Below, one piece after another: positions 1-6,288 of a stretch of DNA of 8,583 nt. The notes beneath the pieces are model-generated. The model searched no databases, had not been told where the DNA came from, and worked only from the letters and a program-made list of their open reading frames with translations. The translations under genes were made by a program, and so were the position numbers. The stretch lies in contig CAMLNE010000179.1 of assembly GCA_946481265.1 (NCBI GenBank), positions 1 through 8,583 on the forward strand, written 5' to 3'. The DNA comes from an uncultured Panacagrimonas sp. Its GTDB lineage: Bacteria > Pseudomonadota > Gammaproteobacteria > Nevskiales > Nevskiaceae. Numbering within the stretch: position 1 is the stretch's first letter; the number at the start of each line of letters is the position of its first letter.

Positions 1-519
1 GAACATCAGGTCCAGATTCAGATTGTCGTTGTCGGCGTCGCGCGACATCGCGAAGGCGCGCAAGGCCTCCTCGCGCCCGTGGATGCGTCCCAGCGCCGCC
101 AGGTGCGCCGGCTCGAAGCTCTGCACGCCGATCGACATGCGATTGACGCCGGCGGCGCGGTAGTCGCGGAAGTTCGCGGCATCCGCCGTGCCGGGATTGG
201 CCTCCAGCGTGATCTCGATATCGGGTGCGAAATCCAGCTTCGTCGCGGCGGCGTCGAGGATGGCGCCGATCGCCCGGCCCGAGAACAGGCTCGGCGTCCC
301 GCCGCCGAAGAAGATGCTGCGCAGTTCCTGCGTCCCGCCGTCGTCGCGCAATTCGAAGGCCAGGTCGCGGACCAGCGCCTCGACGTATTCGGCCTCCGGG
401 ATCGCGCCGCGCACCGGGTGCGAGTTGAAATCGCAGTACGGGCACTTCTTGGCGCACCAGGGCAGGTGGATGTACAGCGCAAGCGGGATGTCCAGCGCAG
501 GCGCCTGCGCCACGCTCAT
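1..519 (-). CDS. hemW: HemW, radical SAM haem chaperone (partial, 3' end outside the window)
   Basis: The visible 173 residues are the N-terminal half of a HemW/HemN-family radical SAM protein. The [4Fe-4S]/SAM motif CxxxCxxC is at C22, C26 and C29, followed by D-F. HemN oxidases have a fourth nearby cysteine, absent here, which favours HemW. GGGTPS (residues 72-77), the EANPG segment (107-110) and SIGVQSF (129-135) are classic for the family, and the last visible residues, NLDLMF, normally precede GLPGQ. HemW binds haem and delivers it to haemoproteins such as respiratory enzymes. Older annotations call it an oxygen-independent coproporphyrinogen oxidase. The ATG at 519 overlaps the TGA of rdgB as ATGA, so translation is probably coupled. 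No strong Shine-Dalgarno sequence precedes it. The gene is cut by the left window edge, with no sign of disruption in the visible part. Confidence 0.95.
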   Translation of the reverse strand, partial: MSVAQAPALDIPLALYIHLPWCAKKCPYCDFNSHPVRGAIPEAEYVEALVRDLAFELRDDGGTQELRSIFFGGGTPSLFSGRAIGAILDAAATKLDFAPDIEITLEANPGTADAANFRDYRAAGVNRMSIGVQSFEPAHLAALGRIHGREEALRAFAMSRDADNDNLNLDLMF

Positions 520-1109
520 GTGCCGCCGAGCTGGCGCAGCAGGATCTGCATGGCCTGGCCGCGGTGGCTCAGGCGGTTCTTCTTTTCGGGCGGCAGTTCC
601 GCGGCCGTGCAGTTCTGCTCCCGCACGTAGAACAGCGGGTCGTAGCCGAAGCCCAGTGCACCGCGCGGGGCACGCAGAATGCTGCCGCGCCAGCGTCCCT
701 CGGCGATCAGCGGGATCGGGTCGTTGGGCGAGCGCAGCAGCACGAGCAGGCTGACGAACTGCGCGCCGCGCTCCGCGTCCGGCACGTGTTCGAGTTCCGC
801 CAGCAGCTTGTCGTTGTTGACCGCGTCGGAGGCCGGCTCGCCGGCGTAGCGCGCGGACCGCACGCCCGGTGCGCCATCCAGCGCATCGACGCAGAGCCCT
901 GAATCATCGGCGATGGCCGGCAGGCCCGATACCGCCGCGGCGTGGCGCGCCTTGATCAGCGCGTTTTCGATGAACGTGGAACCGGTTTCCGCCGGTTCCT
1001 TGGGCGAGAACTCGCTGACCCTGCGCACGCGCAGGCCGATCGGCGCAAGCAGGTCTTCGAGTTCGTGCGCCTTCTTCAGATTGCGGCTGGCGATGACGAT
1101 CTCTTCCAT
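516..1109 (-). CDS. rdgB: RdgB, dITP/XTP (non-canonical purine NTP) pyrophosphatase
   Basis: The 197-residue protein has the usual length of the Ham1/RdgB family. These cytosolic enzymes hydrolyse dITP, ITP and XTP to monophosphates and PPi, keeping deaminated purines out of DNA and RNA. Visible signatures are the N-terminal nucleotide-binding ASRNLKK (7-13), the ENALIKA helix (48-54), the metal/catalytic ADDSGL (67-72), GFGYDPLF (153-160) and SHRG (181-184). The usual N-x-G-K is N-L-K-K here; as I recall, eukaryotic ITPases also have a lysine at this site. The frame stays open to 1184, but the extra 25 residues do not look like the family, and a -10 hexamer (TACAAT, 1116-1121) lies 6 nt before the ATG at 1109. 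I therefore chose 1109, which suggests a leaderless mRNA. The gene lies 55 nt after rph and overlaps hemW by 4 nt. Confidence 0.96.
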   Translation of the reverse strand: MEEIVIASRNLKKAHELEDLLAPIGLRVRRVSEFSPKEPAETGSTFIENALIKARHAAAVSGLPAIADDSGLCVDALDGAPGVRSARYAGEPASDAVNNDKLLAELEHVPDAERGAQFVSLLVLLRSPNDPIPLIAEGRWRGSILRAPRGALGFGYDPLFYVREQNCTAAELPPEKKNRLSHRGQAMQILLRQLGGT

Positions 1110-1115
1110 CCGCCC

Positions 1116-1121
1116 ATTGTA
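1116..1121 (-). promoter_or_regulatory. Candidate -10 element of rdgB (TACAAT), leaderless-type spacing
   Basis: On the minus strand TACAAT ends 6 nt before the ATG of rdgB, so transcription would start at or within about 1-2 nt of the start codon. A weak -35 candidate TTGTTT (1137-1142) lies 15 nt upstream, shorter than the ideal 17. The match to the -10 consensus TATAAT is 5 of 6. No Shine-Dalgarno sequence fits between the hexamer and the ATG, which supports leaderless initiation. The assignment is inferred from the sequence only. Confidence 0.5.
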
Positions 1122-1164
1122 CGCCGCGAGCCCGGAAAACAAGCCGCGTGATGCACTGGCGGAT

Positions 1165-1878
1165 CTATCCCGCGAGCGCGGCACGCTGGGCCTCGATCAG
1201 CTGCGCGATGCCTCCGCCGGCCAGCTCGAGCAGGCGATCGAGCTCCTCGCGACGGAAGGCATGTCCCTCGGCGGTGCCCTGCACCTCGATGAAGTGCCCG
1301 GCCTCGTTCATCACCACGTTCATGTCGCATTCGCAGCCCGAGTCCTCGAGGTAGTCGAGGTCGAGTACCGGCTGCCCGCGATGGATGCCCACGCTGACCG
1401 CCGCCACCTGGCCATGGATCGGATTGCCCTTGATCAGGCCCTTCTTCTTCATGGCGGCCACCGCGTCCACCATCGCCACGTAGCTGCCGGTGATGGCGGC
1501 GGTACGGGTTCCGCCATCGGCCTGGAGCACATCGCAGTCCAGCGTGATGGTGCAGCAGGACAAGGCGTTCAGGTCCACCGCCGCGCGCAGCGACCGACCG
1601 ATCAGGCGCTGGATCTCCTGCGTGCGGCCGGACTGCTTGCCCTGCGCCGCCTCGCGCCGTCCGCGCGTGTGCGTGGCGCGCGGCAGCATGCCGTATTCGG
1701 CCGTGACCCAGCCGGTGTCCTTCCTCCAGGCCGGACCGCGTTCCTCGACGCTGGCGGTGCACAGCACCTGCGTATCACCGAAGGACACCAGGACCGAGCC
1801 CTCCGCATGGCGGGTGAACCGACGCTGGATGGACACGGGGCGGAGCTGGTCGGGCCTGCGGCCTGAGGGTCGGGACAC
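1165..1878 (-). CDS. rph: RNase PH (3' exoribonuclease, tRNA 3'-end maturation)
   Basis: This 237-residue protein aligns along its length with RNase PH, which removes nucleotides 3' of the tRNA CCA end using phosphate as attacking group. The N-terminal [13 protein letters not shown], the [16 protein letters not shown] core, the phosphate-binding GGTRTA (122-127, R125), the acidic pair D179/D185 in the [10 protein letters not shown] segment, and [10 protein letters not shown] (199-208) are all visible. The frame is open far upstream only because of GC bias. The GTG at 1878 is the start that fits the family N-terminus (M-SRPSG), and no in-frame ATG exists nearby. It has no good Shine-Dalgarno sequence. 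Two oddities are a loop after VEER that is about two residues shorter than in E. coli ([10 protein letters not shown] replaces the VPxFLxGxGxGW pattern), and six cysteines including C108-C109 and C182-x-C184. It is followed 55 nt later by rdgB, a common gammaproteobacterial order. Confidence 0.95.
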   Translation of the reverse strand: MSRPSGRRPDQLRPVSIQRRFTRHAEGSVLVSFGDTQVLCTASVEERGPAWRKDTGWVTAEYGMLPRATHTRGRREAAQGKQSGRTQEIQRLIGRSLRAAVDLNALSCCTITLDCDVLQADGGTRTAAITGSYVAMVDAVAAMKKKGLIKGNPIHGQVAAVSVGIHRGQPVLDLDYLEDSGCECDMNVVMNEAGHFIEVQGTAEGHAFRREELDRLLELAGGGIAQLIEAQRAALAG

Positions 1879-1908
1879 GTCGGAAAGAATGAGAAGGGGC
1901 GCATCGGG

Positions 1909-1914
1909 ATTGTA
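1909..1914 (-). promoter_or_regulatory. Candidate -10 element of rph (TACAAT)
   Basis: TACAAT on the minus strand lies 30 nt upstream of the rph GTG, predicting a leader of roughly 25 nt. No recognisable -35 hexamer sits 16-18 nt upstream. The call rests on the hexamer, which is identical to those before rdgB and sufE, and on its place in the divergent intergenic region. An ATG four nt after the hexamer (1902-1904) is out of frame with RNase PH. Confidence 0.4.
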
Positions 1915-1988
1915 AGCGCAGCCCAGCCCCGCCCGCGCCGTTGCAAGCCGTGTGCCGCGCCCTGCGCCTCGCGGGCGGACGCGATCCC

Positions 1989-1994
1989 TACAAT
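1989..1994 (+). promoter_or_regulatory. Candidate -10 element of sufE (TACAAT), leaderless-type spacing
   Basis: TACAAT ends 7 nt before the chosen ATG of sufE (2002), so the transcript probably begins at the start codon. An earlier in-frame ATG at 1993 overlaps the hexamer itself and could not be in the mRNA if this promoter is used. No good -35 is seen at 16-18 nt. A TTGCAA palindrome at 1941-1946 is too far away (42 nt) to be the -35. Confidence 0.48.
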
Positions 1995-2001
1995 GCGCGG
2001 C

Positions 2002-2421
2002 ATGGACATCGACGAACTCGCCGACACCTTCGAACTGCTCGGGGATTGGGAGGAACGCTATCGCTACCTGATCGAGCTGGGCCGCGAACTCGCCCCCATG
2101 CCGGAATCCGAGCATGACGAGGCACACAAGGTGCGCGGCTGCATGAGCCAGGTCTGGCTGGCCCATACGCGACAGGACGGCCCGCCCCTGCGCCTGGAGT
2201 TCCGCGGCGATTCCGACGCCCACATCGTCAAGGGCCTGATCGCGGTGCTGCTGGGCCTGACCTCGGGGCGCACGCCGCAGGAGATCGTGGACATGGACCT
2301 GGGCGCGGCGTTCACGCGCCTGGGCCTGGAGAGCCACATCAGCATGAACCGGCGCAACGGCTTCTACTCGATGGTCGAGCGCATCAAGCAGCTGGCGGCG
2401 ACCGAGCTCGGGCCGGCCTGA
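2002..2421 (+). CDS. sufE: SufE/CsdE-family sulfur acceptor protein
   Basis: The 139-residue product matches the compact SufE family in length and layout. SufE proteins take persulfide sulfur from a cysteine desulfurase (SufS or CsdA) and pass it on for Fe-S cluster assembly in the cytosol. The acceptor cysteine is C47 in [11 protein letters not shown], which corresponds to C51 of E. coli SufE. The [15 protein letters not shown] helix (16-30), the [20 protein letters not shown] region (67-86), SGRTPQEI (88-95) and the C-terminal [15 protein letters not shown] (115-129) are also typical. The gene stands alone, with no suf or csd partner in the window, so SufE versus CsdE cannot be decided by context. 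I chose the ATG at 2002 over 1993 because the -10 hexamer overlaps 1993 and the shorter form fits the family length. It is transcribed divergently from rph. Confidence 0.93.
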   Translation: MDIDELADTFELLGDWEERYRYLIELGRELAPMPESEHDEAHKVRGCMSQVWLAHTRQDGPPLRLEFRGDSDAHIVKGLIAVLLGLTSGRTPQEIVDMDLGAAFTRLGLESHISMNRRNGFYSMVERIKQLAATELGPA

Positions 2422-2481
2422 GGCCCTGCACGTCGGCGTGATGCGGTTGGCGGATCGTGCCAAGGACCGACCGCACGCCCA

Positions 2482-2490
2482 TGCCATACT
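2482..2490 (+). promoter_or_regulatory. Candidate extended -10 promoter of the slipin operon
   Basis: TGC-CATACT fits the extended -10 form TGn-TATAAT with 4 of 6 matches in the hexamer. It lies about 30 nt before the ATG of the slipin gene, in the 99-nt gap after sufE. No -35 hexamer is evident at 17 nt, consistent with an extended -10 but not proof. The start would be near 2497. Confidence 0.35.
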
Positions 2491-2506
2491 TTTCCCGCAT
2501 TCAACC

Positions 2507-2515
2507 AAAGGGGAG
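2507..2515 (+). promoter_or_regulatory. Ribosome binding site of the slipin gene (AAAGGGGAG)
   Basis: This purine-rich Shine-Dalgarno sequence, spaced 5 nt from the ATG at 2521, is the strongest in the window and fixes that start. It contrasts with rph, rdgB and sufE, which have none. Confidence 0.75.
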
Positions 2516-2520
2516 TCGGC

Positions 2521-3483
2521 ATGGGCACCGTCGCAATCATTTTCCTCGTATTCGCCGCCATCACGCTGTGGAAGCTCGTGGTCACCGTGCCCCAGGGCAA
2601 GGAGTACACGATCGAGCGCTTCGGCAAGTACGTGACCACGTTCCAGCCCGGCCTGCACTTCATGGTGCCGTACATGTACCGCATCGGGCGCAAGCTCTCG
2701 ATGATGGAACAGGTGCTCGACGTGCCCAGCCAGGAGGTCATCACCAAGGACAATGCCATGGTCGGCGTCGACGGCGTGGTGTTCTTCCAGATCCTGGACG
2801 CCCCCAAGGCGGCCTACGAGGTGCAGCAGCTCGAGCTCGCCATGATGCAGCTCACCATGACCAACCTGCGCACCGTGATGGGCTCGATGGACCTCGACGA
2901 ACTGCTCAGCCAGCGCGACCACATCAACACCAAGCTGCTGAGCGTGGTGGACGCCGCGACCACGCCCTGGGGCGTGAAGGTGACGCGCGTCGAGATCAAG
3001 GACATCCGTCCGCCGCAGGACCTGGTGGACTCCATGGCCCGGCAGATGAAGGCCGAGCGTGACAAGCGCGCCAACATCCTCGAGGCCGAAGGCTTCCGCC
3101 AGGCCGCGATCCTCAAAGCCGAGGGCGAGCGCCAGTCGCAGATCCTCGCCGCCGAGGGCCAGAAGCAGGAGCAGATCCTGTACGCCGAAGGCCGCCGCGA
3201 GGCCGCGTTCCGCGACGCCGAGGCGCGCGAGCGTGAAGCCGAGGCCGAGGCCAAGGCGACGCTGATGGTGTCGCAGGCCATCGCCAAGGGCGACGTGCAG
3301 GCGCTCAACTACTTCGTGGCCACCAAGTACATCGAGTCGCTGACCAAGTTCGCCGAGAGCCCGAACGAGAAGCTCGTGTTCATGCCGCTGGAAGCCGGCA
3401 GCGTGATCGGCGCCATCGGCGGCATCACCGAACTGGCCAAGAACGCCGGCATCGGCGGCGCGCCCAGGGTGCCGGCCGCCTGA
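2521..3483 (+). CDS. qmcA: SPFH-domain paraslipin, QmcA (YbbK)-like
   Basis: The 320-residue protein has one N-terminal membrane helix (about residues 3-23) followed by the stomatin/prohibitin (SPFH) domain. [14 protein letters not shown] (24-37), QPGLHFMVP (42-50), the [19 protein letters not shown] region (73-91) and the DIRPPQDLV segment (161-169) are hallmark stretches of QmcA-type paraslipins. A charged alpha-helical part follows, with near-perfect 11-residue repeats beginning ILxAEGxRQ at 186, 197, 208 and 219 and a weaker copy at 230, which should form a coiled coil. The C-terminus (about 261-320) is the usual hydrophobic/glycine-rich tail. Such proteins form large rings on the inner membrane and scaffold membrane proteins or proteases; the exact role is not firmly known. 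The directly following nfeD gene (2-nt gap) is the standard partner, as in ybbK-ybbJ of E. coli. Confidence 0.93.
   Translation: MGTVAIIFLVFAAITLWKLVVTVPQGKEYTIERFGKYVTTFQPGLHFMVPYMYRIGRKLSMMEQVLDVPSQEVITKDNAMVGVDGVVFFQILDAPKAAYEVQQLELAMMQLTMTNLRTVMGSMDLDELLSQRDHINTKLLSVVDAATTPWGVKVTRVEIKDIRPPQDLVDSMARQMKAERDKRANILEAEGFRQAAILKAEGERQSQILAAEGQKQEQILYAEGRREAAFRDAEAREREAEAEAKATLMVSQAIAKGDVQALNYFVATKYIESLTKFAESPNEKLVFMPLEAGSVIGAIGGITELAKNAGIGGAPRVPAA
3076..3240 (+). repeat. Five in-frame 11-codon (33-bp) degenerate repeats in the slipin gene
   Basis: Residues 186-240 form successive 11-residue units. Four begin IL and contain AEG at the same position; the fifth is more diverged (F-R-D-A-E-A). The period of exactly 11 marks a hendecad coiled coil. 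The DNA copies have diverged, so recent tandem expansion is unlikely; the pattern is a conserved protein feature of this family. Confidence 0.85.
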
Positions 3484-3485
3484 TC

Positions 3486-3926
3486 ATGGACGCCGACCCC
3501 CTGCTGTACTGGTACTGGTTCGTCGCCGGCTTCGCGCTGCTGATCGTCGAGATGTTCCTGCCCACCGGCTTCGTGCTGATGTGGATGGGCGTCTCGGCCA
3601 TCGTCGTCGGCGCGATCGCCTGGGTGGCGCCCACCACCTGGCCGGTCGAACTGGTGCTGTTCGGCGTGCTGTCGATCCTCAGCTTCTTCGCGTATCGCAA
3701 GCTGTGGCCACAGAAGGCGGTCACCGAGCAACCCTCGCTCAACCGACGTGGCCATTCCTACGTGGGACGCACGTTCACGCTCAGCGACCCGGTGATCAAC
3801 GGCGTGGGCACGCTGCGGGTCGACGACTCGCAGTGGCGCATCGCCGGTCCGGACATGCCGGCCGGCAGCCAGGTCCGCGTGGTGCAGGCCGAGGGCGCGA
3901 CACTCAGGGTGGAGCGTGCCGGGTAA
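3486..3926 (+). CDS. NfeD-family membrane protein (YbbJ-like, short form)
   Basis: The 146-residue protein is of the short NfeD type: three closely spaced membrane helices (about 7-25, 26-48 and 52-70) and a C-terminal soluble OB-fold domain (about 85-146). The OB part shows the family pattern: G89 and G94, the INGVGTLRVDDSQWRI stretch, and the closing GSQVRVVQAEGATLRVE. It lacks the N-terminal ClpP-like serine protease domain of long NfeD proteins, so it should have no catalytic activity of its own. It is expected to sit in the inner membrane with the upstream slipin and modulate its assembly. The ATG lies 2 nt after the slipin stop with no clear Shine-Dalgarno sequence, so translational coupling is likely. 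Its last 11 nt overlap the next gene. Confidence 0.9.
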   Translation: MDADPLLYWYWFVAGFALLIVEMFLPTGFVLMWMGVSAIVVGAIAWVAPTTWPVELVLFGVLSILSFFAYRKLWPQKAVTEQPSLNRRGHSYVGRTFTLSDPVINGVGTLRVDDSQWRIAGPDMPAGSQVRVVQAEGATLRVERAG

Positions 3927-4650
3927 ACATCGGACCAGGAATACTGCACTGCGCCAGCCCCTGCCGCGGGTCCCGCTGCCGCAACCGCTCGCGCACGCGC
4001 GCGACAACCTCTACACCTTCGGCGAGGAACTGGCCCACGCGGTGACCCACGGCCTGGGCGCGGTCCTGGCCATCGTCGGTCTGGTCCTGCTGGTGGTGCG
4101 TGCCGCGCTGTACGGCAACACCTGGCACGTGGTGGCCTCCAGCGTGTTCGGCGCCACCTTGGTGATGATGTATGCGGCGTCCACGCTCTACCACAGCATC
4201 CCGCTGCCGCGGGCGCGCCACGTGCTGCGGGTCATCGACCACTCGCTGATCTTCTTCCTGATCGCCGGCACCTACACGCCGTTCACGCTGGTCACCCTGC
4301 AGGGCCCCTGGGGCTGGAGCCTGTTCGGGTTCACCTGGGGCCTGGCCGTGATCGGCGTCGGCCTGAAGGTCTTCACCACCGGCCGCTACGAGGCGGTGTC
4401 CCTGTCGGTGTACCTGCTGATGGGCTGGTGCGCGCTGCTGGCGATCAAGCCGCTGCTGGACCGGCTCGAACCCACCGGCCTGATCCTGCTCGCGGCCGGC
4501 GGCATCACCTATAGCGGCGGCGTGCTGTTCTACACCTGGCAACGGCTGCGCTACCACCACGCGATCTGGCACCTGTTCGTGCTCGGTGGCAGCGTGCTGC
4601 ACTGGTGCACGGTGTACTTCTACGTCCTGCCCGGACCGGACGGGCCCTGA
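3916..4650 (+). CDS. Haemolysin III (YqfA/PAQR) family seven-helix membrane protein
   Basis: This 244-residue integral membrane protein has about seven hydrophobic segments starting near residue 46 and shows the metal-site signature of the PAQR/HlyIII superfamily: S89-x3-H93 (ASTLYHS), D108 in the IDHSLIFFLIAGTYTPF stretch, and H215-x3-H219 in HHAIWHLFVLGGS. Those residues bind zinc in adiponectin receptors and are thought to support a hydrolase-type activity on lipid amides. The bacterial function is unsettled; the name haemolysin III comes from a Bacillus homologue. The GTG at 3916 is the only plausible start, since no ATG or GTG follows before the conserved core. It lies inside nfeD, 11 nt before its end, with AGGGTGGAG just upstream. 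The basic leader (about 30 residues) is poorly conserved in the family. The overlap indicates co-transcription with the slipin and nfeD genes. Confidence 0.92.
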   Translation: MPGKHRTRNTALRQPLPRVPLPQPLAHARDNLYTFGEELAHAVTHGLGAVLAIVGLVLLVVRAALYGNTWHVVASSVFGATLVMMYAASTLYHSIPLPRARHVLRVIDHSLIFFLIAGTYTPFTLVTLQGPWGWSLFGFTWGLAVIGVGLKVFTTGRYEAVSLSVYLLMGWCALLAIKPLLDRLEPTGLILLAAGGITYSGGVLFYTWQRLRYHHAIWHLFVLGGSVLHWCTVYFYVLPGPDGP

Positions 4651-4670
4651 GCGCCCCAGAGTCTTCAAGC

Positions 4671-4674
4671 GGAG
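4671..4674 (+). promoter_or_regulatory. Ribosome binding site of ppk2 (GGAG)
   Basis: GGAG is spaced 7 nt from the ATG at 4682. It settles the start against the upstream in-frame codons, which would extend into the end of the previous gene. Confidence 0.65.
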
Positions 4675-4681
4675 AAACCCG

Positions 4682-5557
4682 ATGTTCAAGGCCGTCGGCA
4701 GTCCCTACCTCGTGCCCTTCGACGGCTCGTTCCGCGTGGCCGGATCGCCCACCCGGCCGCCGCAGGAGGGGGCCGACAAGGACGAGCAGAAATCCAGGCT
4801 CAAGGCCTGCGTCGATACGCTCTCCGACCTGCAGGCCCTGCTCTATGCCCACGATCGCTATTCCCTGCTGCTGGTATTCCAGGCCATGGACGCGGCCGGC
4901 AAGGACTCGACCATCCGCGCGGTGCTGTCCGGCGTGAACCCGGCCGGCTGCGAGGTCTACTCGTTCAAGCGTCCCTCGCAGACCGAGCTCGACCACGATT
5001 TCCTGTGGCGCAGCAGCCTGTGCCTGCCGCAGCGCGGGCGCATCGGTGTCTTCAACCGCAGCTACTACGAGGAAGTGCTCGTGGCGCGCGTGCACCCGGA
5101 GATCCTGGCCGGCCAGAAGCTGCCGTACACGCTGCCGCCCGCCCGGATCTGGCCGCAGCGCTACGAGTCGATCCGCGACTACGAGAAGCACCTGGCGCGC
5201 AACGGCACGGTGATCCTCAAGTTCTGGCTCAACGTCTCGCCGGAAGAACAGCGCGAGCGCTTCCTGGCAAGACTCGACGAGCCGGAAAAGAACTGGAAGT
5301 TCGAGGAGGGCGATCTTTCCGAGCGGGCGCTGTGGAAGGACTACATGAAGGCCTACCAGACCGCCCTGAATGCCACCTCCGTGGCACATGCCCCCTGGTA
5401 TGCGATCCCGGCCGACAGCAAGCCGTTCATGCGCGCCGCGGTCGCGGATATCGTCGTGCGCACCCTCCAGTCCCTGGACCTGCACTGGCCGCAGTTCGAC
5501 GTCGCGCAGAAGCGGAAATTCGGGCAGATGCGCAGGAAGCTCGCCGGCACCCCCTGA
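4682..5557 (+). CDS. ppk2: PPK2-family polyphosphate:nucleotide phosphotransferase
   Basis: The 291-residue single-domain protein belongs to the polyphosphate kinase 2 family, which moves phosphate between inorganic polyphosphate and nucleoside mono- or diphosphates in the cytosol. The P-loop is in the FQAMDAAGKDSTI stretch (66-78; G73, K74, D75). The Walker-B-like region is FNRSYYEEVLVARVHP (124-139). The lid and C-terminal elements are visible as RYESIRDYEKHLARNG (160-175), FWLNVSPEEQRERFLARL (181-198), the KNWKF segment (203-207), WKDYMKAYQ (218-226) and APWYAIPADSKPF (237-249). These match the class often labelled PPK2_rel_1 (short, N-terminal extension of about 45 residues). Substrate preference (AMP, ADP or GDP) cannot be read from sequence with confidence. 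It lies 31 nt after the HlyIII gene on the same strand, without an obvious promoter between, so it may be the last gene of that operon. It converges with the next gene after 20 nt. Confidence 0.93.
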   Translation: MFKAVGSPYLVPFDGSFRVAGSPTRPPQEGADKDEQKSRLKACVDTLSDLQALLYAHDRYSLLLVFQAMDAAGKDSTIRAVLSGVNPAGCEVYSFKRPSQTELDHDFLWRSSLCLPQRGRIGVFNRSYYEEVLVARVHPEILAGQKLPYTLPPARIWPQRYESIRDYEKHLARNGTVILKFWLNVSPEEQRERFLARLDEPEKNWKFEEGDLSERALWKDYMKAYQTALNATSVAHAPWYAIPADSKPFMRAAVADIVVRTLQSLDLHWPQFDVAQKRKFGQMRRKLAGTP

Positions 5558-5577
5558 TTCGCGGCGCGGCAACCGAC

Positions 5578-6288
5578 CTACCGGTCGAAGTGCCCGCATC
5601 GCAGGAAGTGCAGGGCCTGCCGGATCACCTCGTCGCTGCGCATCATGAAGCTGTGGTTCTCCCACAGTTCGATGAAATCGGCCATGCCCTCGACGCGCGC
5701 GCGCGCCACGCCGACCTTGCCGTCGTCCGGTCCTTCGATCAGCGCCGAGTACAGCGGGTTGAACGAGCGCGTGCCGGCGATCACGCCCACCGGATAGGCC
5801 ACCGGTCCCAGCCGGTTGGGCAGGCTGTCGGCGGCCGTGCCGAGCTGGTTCCCGGCCGGGCCGTTGACCCAGATGAAGGGTGCGTAGCGGCCGAGGCGGT
5901 CCACCAGTTCACTGCCACGGTTCGGCGGTGCCAGCATCACCACGCGGCCGAGCGATTCCGGCGTCCGGGTCGCCAGGTACTGGCGCAGCACGATGCCGCC
6001 CATCGAGTGGGTGATGAAATGGACGCGCGCGGCGCCGGCCTGCAGCACCTGGTCCACCGCGGGCGCGAGCCGCGTCGCGGCGAGCTCCTCGATGGTCGCC
6101 CGGGTCGAGGGATAGTCGAGATTGAGCACGGCATAGCCCCGTGCCCGCGTCGCCTGCGCAAGCTTGCGCATCGAGCCGGCCGAACGCGCCAGCCCATGCA
6201 GCAGGATCACGTGTTCGGGGTCGTGCCGGCCGGGCCGCGAAGCATCGTCGACGCCGGCCAGGGCGGCGCAGGACGGCAGGTCAGGCAT
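5578..6288 (-). CDS. Alpha/beta-fold hydrolase, lipase/esterase-like
   Basis: The protein (236 residues from the ATG at 6288) has an alpha/beta hydrolase fold. The oxyanion-hole HG is in VILLHGLARS (27-36, H31-G32), the nucleophile elbow is FITHSMGG (91-98, S95), and the probable acid and base are D188 or D189 in the GPDDGKVG loop and H212 in ENHSFMM. MLAPPNRGSELVDRLG (118-133) and AGTRSFNPLY (171-180) are familiar from a widespread uncharacterised gammaproteobacterial family. The elbow has T-H-S-M-G rather than strict G-x-S-x-G. No convincing signal peptide is seen, so it is probably cytosolic; the substrate is unknown. A longer form from the ATG at 6318 would add ten residues beginning MRRRR and overlap msrQ by 38 nt. 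The 6288 start overlaps by 8 nt and is preferred, but neither has a strong Shine-Dalgarno sequence. It is probably co-transcribed with msrPQ. Confidence 0.85.
   Translation of the reverse strand: MPDLPSCAALAGVDDASRPGRHDPEHVILLHGLARSAGSMRKLAQATRARGYAVLNLDYPSTRATIEELAATRLAPAVDQVLQAGAARVHFITHSMGGIVLRQYLATRTPESLGRVVMLAPPNRGSELVDRLGRYAPFIWVNGPAGNQLGTAADSLPNRLGPVAYPVGVIAGTRSFNPLYSALIEGPDDGKVGVARARVEGMADFIELWENHSFMMRSDEVIRQALHFLRCGHFDR

Noticed and set aside
1941..1946. TTGCAA palindrome in the rph-sufE divergent region as a shared -35
   Set aside because: It is 26 and 42 nt from the two -10 elements, well outside the 15-19 nt range.
1879..2922. Long minus-strand open frame continuing upstream of rph, antisense to sufE and the slipin gene
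   Set aside because: It is in frame with RNase PH but resembles no protein, covers two well-supported genes, and is explained by high-GC codon bias.
5574..5587. Small hairpin CGACC/GGTCG at the ppk2-hydrolase convergent junction as a terminator
   Set aside because: It has only five base pairs and no T-run on either strand; too weak to call.
4505..5665. 386-codon minus-strand frame antisense to ppk2
   Set aside because: It is opposite a gene with clear motifs, has biased composition and has no start signal.
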